Shown here piece after piece: positions 1 to 5,209 of a DNA stretch of 6,586 bases. This DNA is from Acidobacteriota bacterium. GTDB lineage: Bacteria; Acidobacteriota; Terriglobia; Terriglobales; Acidobacteriaceae. Under the pieces are notes generated by a model that saw only the letters and a list, made by a program, of their open reading frames with translations, made no database searches and was not told where the DNA came from. The stretch is taken from positions 1 to 6,586 of the forward strand of contig JAKCDN010000181.1 in assembly GCA_021841795.1 (NCBI GenBank), in the 5' to 3' direction. Every line of letters starts with the position of its first letter. Position 1 is the first letter of the stretch. The translations under genes were made by a program, and so were the position numbers.

Positions 1-1
1 C

Positions 2-1348
2 GGCACGGCCAGCGAGCGCCGTGTGTTCTACACCGCGCTGTACCATAGCCTGCTGATGCCGGTTGTCTTCAGCGACGCGGACGGACGCTACCTCGGCTTC
101 GACAATCAGGTTCATAGCATCTCTGCCGGGCACCGCGTCTACGCGGATTTTTCCGGCTGGGACATTTACCGCAGTGAAATTCCGCTGCTGGCCATGATCG
201 AACCCGAGCGCATGCAGGACATGGCGCAATCCGTCGTGCTGATGTACCAACAGGGCGGCTGGGTGGGCCGCTGGCCGCAGATTAATTTCTACACCAACGA
301 CATGGTCGGAAGCCCGCTCTCCATTGCGCTGGCGACGGCGTGGCTGGACGGTCTGCACGGCTTCGATATCGATAGCGCATGGGAGGGAATGCTCAAAGAC
401 GCCACCGAGACTCCTGCGCCCGGCCGGCGCTACATCGGAGAACAAGGCATCGAATGGGTGAACAAAGTCCACTATGTGCCCGGCGACAAGATCGAGTACG
501 GCTCGGTTTCGATGACGCAGGAGTATTCACTGGCCTACGCCTCGCTGTGCCGTCTCGGCGAGGCGCTGGGCAAGACCGGCGATGCCAGGATGCTCTGCGA
601 TCGCGCGCTCTACTACCGCAATGTCTTCGATCCTGAAGCCGGGTTTTTCAGGCCGCGCAATGCAGATGGAACATGGGTAAGCGGGTTCAACCCCGCGCTG
701 GACGGGCACGGGTTCGTCGAAGGCACCGGCTGGCACTATCTGTCGTTTGCGCCGGCGGATCTTGCGTGGCTGGTGAATGCAATGGGCCGCGACCGCTTCA
801 ACCAGCACATGGAGGAGTTCTTCAACTATCCGCAGCCCGGCTGGTACGCCCAGTTCTACAATCCTTACAACGAGACCGATCTTCAAGCCCCGTTCGTCTT
901 CGACTTCTCCGGCAAGCCATGGGTATCGCAGCGTGTGGTGCGCCGCGTGCTGCAGGAAAACTACTTCGACGCGCCCGACGGAATTCCGGGCAACGATGAT
1001 TGCGGCGCAATGTCTTCATGGGCGGTGCTCAACATGATGGGCATCTACAGCGTTGACCCGGCCAGCCTTGCCTGGGAGCTTTCAGGGCCGACGTTTTCCA
1101 AAATCGTCATCCACCTGCGCAAGCCCTACGGCGGGAAGACGTTCACGATCGAAGCCGCCGGCGCCCGAGCAGATGCTCCCTATATCCAAAACGTCGAGCT
1201 GAACGGCCATGCGCAGCAACGAAACTGGATTTCATTCAACTCAATTGCCGCCGGCGGCGTCTTGCACTTTACGCTCGGCTCCCGGCCGAACCGCGCCTGG
1301 GGATCGTCGGCCGGCGATGCACCGCCATCGCTGAGCGAGACAAAGTGA
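2..1348 (+). CDS. GH92-family glycoside hydrolase (alpha-mannosidase type), C-terminal part
   Basis: This is the 3' part of a gene that enters from the left edge. The frame is open from base 2 (it begins GTASERRVFYTALYH), so the GTG at 23 is not the start. About 448 residues remain of a family usually near 700-800. GH92 hallmarks appear in order: FYTALYH; FSDADGRY; WDIYRSEIPLL with PERMQDM; YQQGGW-x-x-RWP; YRNVFDPEAGFFRPR; the EGTGW acidic motif (Glu240 of the fragment); GNDDCGAMSSW (330-340), carrying conserved acids; and the terminal GGKTFTIEA, GG-x-L-x-F and PNRAWG segments of the closing beta domain. Known GH92 enzymes are calcium-dependent inverting exo-alpha-mannosidases acting on N-glycans or mannan, usually exported. 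The signal peptide cannot be seen here. Family membership is solid. Mannosidase activity is less certain, because G-x-H-[AS] reads GSPL and GQMSAW reads GAMSSW. The next gene follows on the same strand after 97 bases, probably in one operon. Confidence 0.93.
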   Translation, partial: GTASERRVFYTALYHSLLMPVVFSDADGRYLGFDNQVHSISAGHRVYADFSGWDIYRSEIPLLAMIEPERMQDMAQSVVLMYQQGGWVGRWPQINFYTNDMVGSPLSIALATAWLDGLHGFDIDSAWEGMLKDATETPAPGRRYIGEQGIEWVNKVHYVPGDKIEYGSVSMTQEYSLAYASLCRLGEALGKTGDARMLCDRALYYRNVFDPEAGFFRPRNADGTWVSGFNPALDGHGFVEGTGWHYLSFAPADLAWLVNAMGRDRFNQHMEEFFNYPQPGWYAQFYNPYNETDLQAPFVFDFSGKPWVSQRVVRRVLQENYFDAPDGIPGNDDCGAMSSWAVLNMMGIYSVDPASLAWELSGPTFSKIVIHLRKPYGGKTFTIEAAGARADAPYIQNVELNGHAQQRNWISFNSIAAGGVLHFTLGSRPNRAWGSSAGDAPPSLSETK

Positions 1349-1430
1349 CACATCGCGGCGGCGCTCAGATTTCCGCGGTGAGGGGGCGAAGCGTGTCCGC
1401 AATCTGCTGGGCAGTTCTTCAAGGCACGGA

Positions 1431-1445
1431 AAAGGGGCGAAAGAG
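1431..1445 (+). promoter_or_regulatory. Ribosome-binding site for the GH94-like gene
   Basis: An AAAGGGG stretch ends 8 bases before the ATG at 1446, with a further purine run (GAAAGAG) touching the start. It is a fair rather than perfect Shine-Dalgarno match. It supports 1446 as the start, as does the intact twin-arginine motif immediately downstream. No clear -35/-10 promoter is visible in 1349-1430, consistent with read-through from the GH92 gene. Confidence 0.5.
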
Positions 1446-4238
1446 ATGAAGCGACGCAGGTTTCTCGAGTGGGCAGGCATGGGCGTCTGCAGCAGTCTCG
1501 TCTCGCCGCAGCGCGCCGCGGCATCATTCTCCAGCGCCACGCAGATGCCTGCGCCGGAGAGCGGCGGAGACGCCTATGGCTCAGGCTACTTCGGACGATG
1601 GATAACCGATGAGTTCGGCCTGCCGGCCTACCGTTACACCTGCAATCAGGTCAGCGACAGAAAGGCGGAGTTCCCGACCGATAAAGTATGGCGCTCGGCC
1701 GCCGACCAGACGCACCAGGTGGGCAACGACCGCCTGGTTGCCGCTGTTTCCAACTACGGCTATGTTCAGGTGCGGCAGGATGAAGGCTCACCGAAATTCC
1801 TGAACGATTACTGCCCCGAGCAACATCGCTACGGCGGCGGCATCGGTTTTCTCGCGGGCGAGGGTTTTGCGCTGAGCACCTGGTACTCAGGCTTCGCGGA
1901 CTCCTTCGACAGAATCTTCGGGATCGGCTACTTCCGCAAGCGTGTCGCAGGCCATGGGCACGAAGTCGATCAGGTCATTCTGGCTCCGTTCGGCGATGAT
2001 CCCGTCGTGATCTCGCGGGTGACCATTACCAATCAATCTTCGCGCCCGACGACTTCCCGGTGGGTCGAGTACTGGGGCTGCCACAACTATCAAATGTCGT
2101 ATCGCGCGTTGATGGAGGCCGCGGTTCCGGCCGGAGCCACGAATGCTCCGCAGCTTCGCCGAGAGTTCGGCGACCGCTTTGCACACCGATTCGAACTGCT
2201 GAAGAACGGCGCTGGCCTGCTTGAAAGACAGTCTTTTCAAGGCCGCGCGCCGGAAGAAGTAGCCGCATGGCAAAGGACTCAGGCCGCTCTCAGAGCAGAT
2301 CCCAACGGATTTTTCGGCGGTCCGGTCGCGCCGCTCGCCCCCGGAGCGAGCATGGAAGATTTTCATCCTCCCGCGACCTTTCTCGTCTCTCTCGACGCCC
2401 CCGGCGACGGCTTTGCAACGAACGCATCGCGCTTCTTTCAGGGCGGCATCGATCATCCCGCGGGCATGGACGCGCCGCTGGACAACGATCTGAGCGCTAG
2501 CGGTCCGGAGAGCGCATTTTTTGCGGAACGCAAAGTCCGCCTGCGCCCGGGTGAGAGCCGCACGCTCAGTTTTCTCTACGGCTACCTGCCCGAAGGATTC
2601 ACTCTCGAAGGCCTTGTTGCCCGATACTCCGCGGAGCCGCCTGAGGTTTGGCCGCGATCGAGTTCGCAATGGAAGAAGAGTTGTATCCAGTTCCGCGCCG
2701 GCGCCGACTCCTGGGTCGAGAGAGAAGTGGCATGGAGCGGCTACTACCTTCGCAGCGGACTCACTTATGACAGCTTCTTCCGCGAGCACATACTCTCGCA
2801 GGGACAGGGATACCAGTATCTCGCCGGTCTTCAGGGCGCCGCGCGCGATCCTCTGCAACACGCGTTGCCTTTTGTCTTTACCGATCCCCAGGTTGTGCGC
2901 GAAGTGCTGCGCTACACGATCAAAGAGACCCAGAGCGATGGATCGCTTCCCTACGGCATTGTAGGCAGCGGCGTTCCCATGCCCTGCCGGTATCGTCCCA
3001 GCGATCTGGAATTGTGGCTGCTCTGGCTGGCAAGCGAATATGTTCTGGCGACGCGAGACCGGAAGTTTCTGGAGGAGAAGGTAGCCCCTTATCCTGGCGG
3101 CGCGTCGCCCGAAGCACTCACGATCAGCCAGCATCTCGCGCGCGCCTATGAGCGCATCGCCACGCGCATCGGCGTGGGCAAACACGGACTGATGCGACTG
3201 TTCAACGGGGACTGGAATGACAGCATCGTTGTGAATCGCCTGACGCCCGCACAGGTTGCGGAGGTGTTCAAGGAGGGAGAGAGCGTTCTGAACGGCGCGA
3301 TGGCGAGCTATGTGCTCGACTATTACGCCCGGATGCGCGCATTCACGCAGCAGACGGAGCTGGCAACCGCAGCTCGCGCCACCGCTGAGGCTCAGCGCCA
3401 GGCGGTCAGGCAGCAATGGACGGGGCAGTGGTTTCGTCGCGCATGGCTCGGGGAGGAATTGGGCTGGGCAGGCGAGAAGCAACTGTGGCTGGAGCCGCAG
3501 CCCTGGGCGATTCTTGGCGGAGTCGCCACACCGGAGCAAGTGAAGACGCTGGTATCCACGATCAATGAGCTGACGCGCAGGCGCAGCCCGATTGGCGCTT
3601 TGCTCCAAAGCCAACCCGACCCGACCATGAAGGATGATCCCGGGGTGGGAACCAATGGAGGCATCTTCGCCGCCATCAACGGAACTTTAATCTGGGCCCT
3701 CGCTCGCGTCGATGGCTCCATGGCCTGGGATGAATGGAAGAAAAATTCGCTCGCACGCCACGCCGCAACGTACCCGGAGATGTGGTTTGGCATCTGGAGC
3801 GGCCCGGACGCCTACAACTCGGTGCTGGCGAAAAATCCCGGATGGACGCCGCCGGATTTTCCAGTTATGAATATGCATCCGCATGCATGGCCGCTTTACT
3901 CCGCGGCCAAACTGCTGGGCCTTGAATTTGAGGAGACGGGCATCAACCTCTGCCCTGCCCTGCCCCTGTCGCACTATGAATTTGCGTCTCCGCTCCTGGG
4001 CTTCAAGAAATCGAGGGAGAGCTATTCGGGCTGGTACGCGCCGCTGACAGCAGGCCGCTGGGAAGTCGTAATCGCACTTCCCGATGAGGCTCTGAAGAGC
4101 CTGCGGCATATGGTGGTCAACGGCGTCACATACCCTGTCTCTCAAGCAGCGCATGAGATCCGGTTTACCGGAGAGAGCAAGCCAGGCGCTCCGCTGCGGT
4201 GGCAGCTGGGCGGCCCAATTCGCGAAAGCGCGAGCTGA
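1446..4238 (+). CDS. Tat-exported GH94-like (GH36/GH94-type) carbohydrate-active enzyme
   Basis: A complete 930-residue protein. The N terminus MKRRRFLEWAG fits the twin-arginine pattern R-R-x-F-L, followed by a short hydrophobic stretch and a likely cleavage after AAA (residues 24-26), so export of the folded enzyme to the periplasm is expected. Residues about 40-410 look like the GH94 beta-sandwich (DPVVISRVTITNQS near 180). About 430-830 look like the (alpha/alpha)6 barrel, with ARDPLQH (466-472, cf. RD-x-x-QD), GKHGLMRLFNGDWND (general-acid motif, Asp589/Asp592), a GES segment, WLEPQPWAILGG (Glu683) and TNGG (736-739). A small C-terminal beta domain follows. GH94 enzymes are normally cytoplasmic phosphorylases of beta-glucosides such as cellobiose. 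Here the usual ENGG-x-[YF]-x-H reads TNGGIFAA and the usual T-G-[ST]-A-x-W reads MHPHAW (810-815). I infer a non-phosphorolytic hydrolase or transglycosylase working with the GH92 enzyme upstream. The fold assignment is firm and the substrate is unknown. Confidence 0.85.
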   Translation: MKRRRFLEWAGMGVCSSLVSPQRAAASFSSATQMPAPESGGDAYGSGYFGRWITDEFGLPAYRYTCNQVSDRKAEFPTDKVWRSAADQTHQVGNDRLVAAVSNYGYVQVRQDEGSPKFLNDYCPEQHRYGGGIGFLAGEGFALSTWYSGFADSFDRIFGIGYFRKRVAGHGHEVDQVILAPFGDDPVVISRVTITNQSSRPTTSRWVEYWGCHNYQMSYRALMEAAVPAGATNAPQLRREFGDRFAHRFELLKNGAGLLERQSFQGRAPEEVAAWQRTQAALRADPNGFFGGPVAPLAPGASMEDFHPPATFLVSLDAPGDGFATNASRFFQGGIDHPAGMDAPLDNDLSASGPESAFFAERKVRLRPGESRTLSFLYGYLPEGFTLEGLVARYSAEPPEVWPRSSSQWKKSCIQFRAGADSWVEREVAWSGYYLRSGLTYDSFFREHILSQGQGYQYLAGLQGAARDPLQHALPFVFTDPQVVREVLRYTIKETQSDGSLPYGIVGSGVPMPCRYRPSDLELWLLWLASEYVLATRDRKFLEEKVAPYPGGASPEALTISQHLARAYERIATRIGVGKHGLMRLFNGDWNDSIVVNRLTPAQVAEVFKEGESVLNGAMASYVLDYYARMRAFTQQTELATAARATAEAQRQAVRQQWTGQWFRRAWLGEELGWAGEKQLWLEPQPWAILGGVATPEQVKTLVSTINELTRRRSPIGALLQSQPDPTMKDDPGVGTNGGIFAAINGTLIWALARVDGSMAWDEWKKNSLARHAATYPEMWFGIWSGPDAYNSVLAKNPGWTPPDFPVMNMHPHAWPLYSAAKLLGLEFEETGINLCPALPLSHYEFASPLLGFKKSRESYSGWYAPLTAGRWEVVIALPDEALKSLRHMVVNGVTYPVSQAAHEIRFTGESKPGAPLRWQLGGPIRESAS

Positions 4239-4583
4239 AGGTCAACGCAGGAGTATGGCCCTGGCTCCATGGAGGGCATGGCTGCCGATCTACAGCTCTT
4301 TTCGATGGGGGCAAGTTCCATTGCAGGGGCGCGGTTCGGGATTGGCCATGAAGCAGGCGCAGAGATTTCCGGTACGAGGGTTCTTGGCGGTTGGCAGCGT
4401 TATGCCGTAGTCGAGGCCGTGGGTTTGGAGCGAAATCCAGCGATGGCGGGTTGATGGCATCGGCAAAGCCTTATTGAACCCAGATTTTGCTGTCGGTTTT
4501 TTCTTTCATGGCGCGCATGCTTGTTTCCGCGTCAGTGCTTCAGCCAGGGCGCGCCGATCAAATCCTGGCCAGCGGCATCCAAC
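4239..4583. other. Convergent intergenic region
   Basis: 345 bases lie between the ends of the + strand enzyme gene and the - strand barrel gene. I see a candidate + strand terminator (about 4477-4506) and an inverted repeat GCCAGG/CCTGGC (4543-4548 with 4564-4569, 15-base loop) near the end of the barrel gene that lacks a following T-run on either strand. Two short open frames (4269-4454 on +, 4290-4460 on -) have no recognisable product or good ribosome-binding site. No RNA gene or mobile element is apparent. Confidence 0.6.
4477..4506 (+). terminator. Candidate intrinsic terminator of the GH92/GH94-like operon
   Basis: AACC-CAG pairs with CTG-TC-GGTT around an ATTTTG loop (7 pairs, with TC bulged out), then the run TTTTTTCTTT follows at 4497-4506. 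The stem is modest and partly A+T, and it sits about 240 bases after the stop codon at 4238. It is the only hairpin plus T-run in the gap on this strand. On the opposite strand the same hairpin is not followed by a T-run, so it would not serve the barrel gene. Confidence 0.4.
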
Positions 4584-5198
4584 TCAATTCTTGCTCTTTC
4601 CGATTCGCCACACGATTCCCGCTACGATGCGCAAATGGTCCTGGCGATTGTTAGTGTCGTTGGGGAGATGCGTCTGAAGATAGTCGACCTGGACGATTCT
4701 GAACGCGATCCGGCGTGAAACGTTCCAATTGAGTCCCGCGCCGGAGGCAAATGAAAAGGCGTCAGGGTTGGGCAAGTACGGTCCGCCGGCATTGGGAAAC
4801 AAGGCGCCAAAGCCGTGGGTACCGCCGATGAGAAATTGTGCAAACGGCAGGAATCGCGTGGGGTTGTGCCAGGAGATGCGTGGTCCGAGGAGATAGGAAA
4901 CAAAGTTCAGCGACTGGCCAGCGGAATTGATCGAAGATGCGTGTTCGCCGGTGAGCTCCGCCACAGCGCTGATGCCACGCGGAAGAAAGCTGACTTGCGC
5001 CTCCGCCATGCCACCGCTCATCCAGAAGCAACCGCATCCGCCCACGACTCCGTTGGTGCGATCGGCGCTGTAGGCAACAGTAATCTCCAACGGCGCAGAC
5101 GTAAATGCCCTTCCATCCCCGCGTTGCGCGCACGCAATCTCTGTCAGCCCGTAAACGCACAACCAAACAACGGCGAAAATCGAAGCGTAGCGATTCAT
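4584..5198 (-). CDS. Outer-membrane beta-barrel protein (acidobacterial small-barrel type)
   Basis: A complete 204-residue protein. Residues 1-24 form a Sec signal peptide (hydrophobic FAVVWLCVYGL, then ACA before Gln25). The mature part, about 180 residues, is made of short amphipathic beta strands separated by Gly/Asn/Pro-rich turns: EITVAYSADRTN, a GGCGCFWMSGG segment (53-63), AEAQVSFLP, YLLGPRISW, FLPFAQFLIGGTHGFG, FSFASGAGLNWNV, AFRIVQVDYLQTHLPND and a last strand RIVAGIVWRIG. The order GPR, PFAQ, GAGLNW, DYLQT and final GIVWRIG resembles eight-stranded OmpA/OprF-like barrels common in Acidobacteriota, from memory of family style. A structural or anchoring role in the outer membrane is inferred; no catalytic motif is seen. 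The start is set by an AGAGGAAG ribosome-binding site five bases upstream. It begins eight bases after the stop of the Ig-like gene, so co-transcription is likely. Confidence 0.85.
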   Translation of the reverse strand: MNRYASIFAVVWLCVYGLTEIACAQRGDGRAFTSAPLEITVAYSADRTNGVVGGCGCFWMSGGMAEAQVSFLPRGISAVAELTGEHASSINSAGQSLNFVSYLLGPRISWHNPTRFLPFAQFLIGGTHGFGALFPNAGGPYLPNPDAFSFASGAGLNWNVSRRIAFRIVQVDYLQTHLPNDTNNRQDHLRIVAGIVWRIGKSKN

Positions 5199-5209
5199 GA
5201 CTTCCTCTA
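5199..5209 (-). promoter_or_regulatory. Ribosome-binding site overlapping the upstream stop codon
   Basis: Read on the - strand, TAGAGGAAGTC precedes the barrel gene's ATG. The TAG ends the Ig-like protein and its last bases form the AGAGG core. A ribosome terminating upstream would therefore finish on the downstream start signal, the usual arrangement for translational coupling. It also fixes the ATG at 5198 as the start. Confidence 0.65.

Noticed and set aside
1354..1377. Inverted repeat CGCGG/CCGCG between the GH92 and GH94-like genes, considered as a terminator.
   Set aside because: Five-pair stem with a 14-base loop followed by G-rich rather than T-rich sequence; it is expected by chance at this G+C.
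1887..3614. A 575-residue open frame on the - strand, antisense to the GH94-like gene.
   Set aside because: It lies wholly inside a well-supported gene on the other strand. Its product is rich in Arg, Ala and Cys with no domain pattern, and it has no ribosome-binding site. High G+C in the true frame readily creates such antisense frames.
4220..4233. Hairpin TCGCG-AAAG-CGCGA at the end of the GH94-like gene.
   Set aside because: It lies inside the coding sequence just before the stop, has a five-pair stem and no following T-run, so it is not a convincing terminator.
4269..4454. A 61-residue + strand open frame in the convergent gap (MEGMAADLQ...).
   Set aside because: No recognisable family, no clear ribosome-binding site, and the gap otherwise looks non-coding.
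4290..4460. A 56-residue - strand open frame in the same gap, with several Cys (NLCACF, CNGTC).
   Set aside because: The Cys spacing recalls a small metal-binding knuckle, but there is no ribosome-binding site or known family. It overlaps another chance frame.
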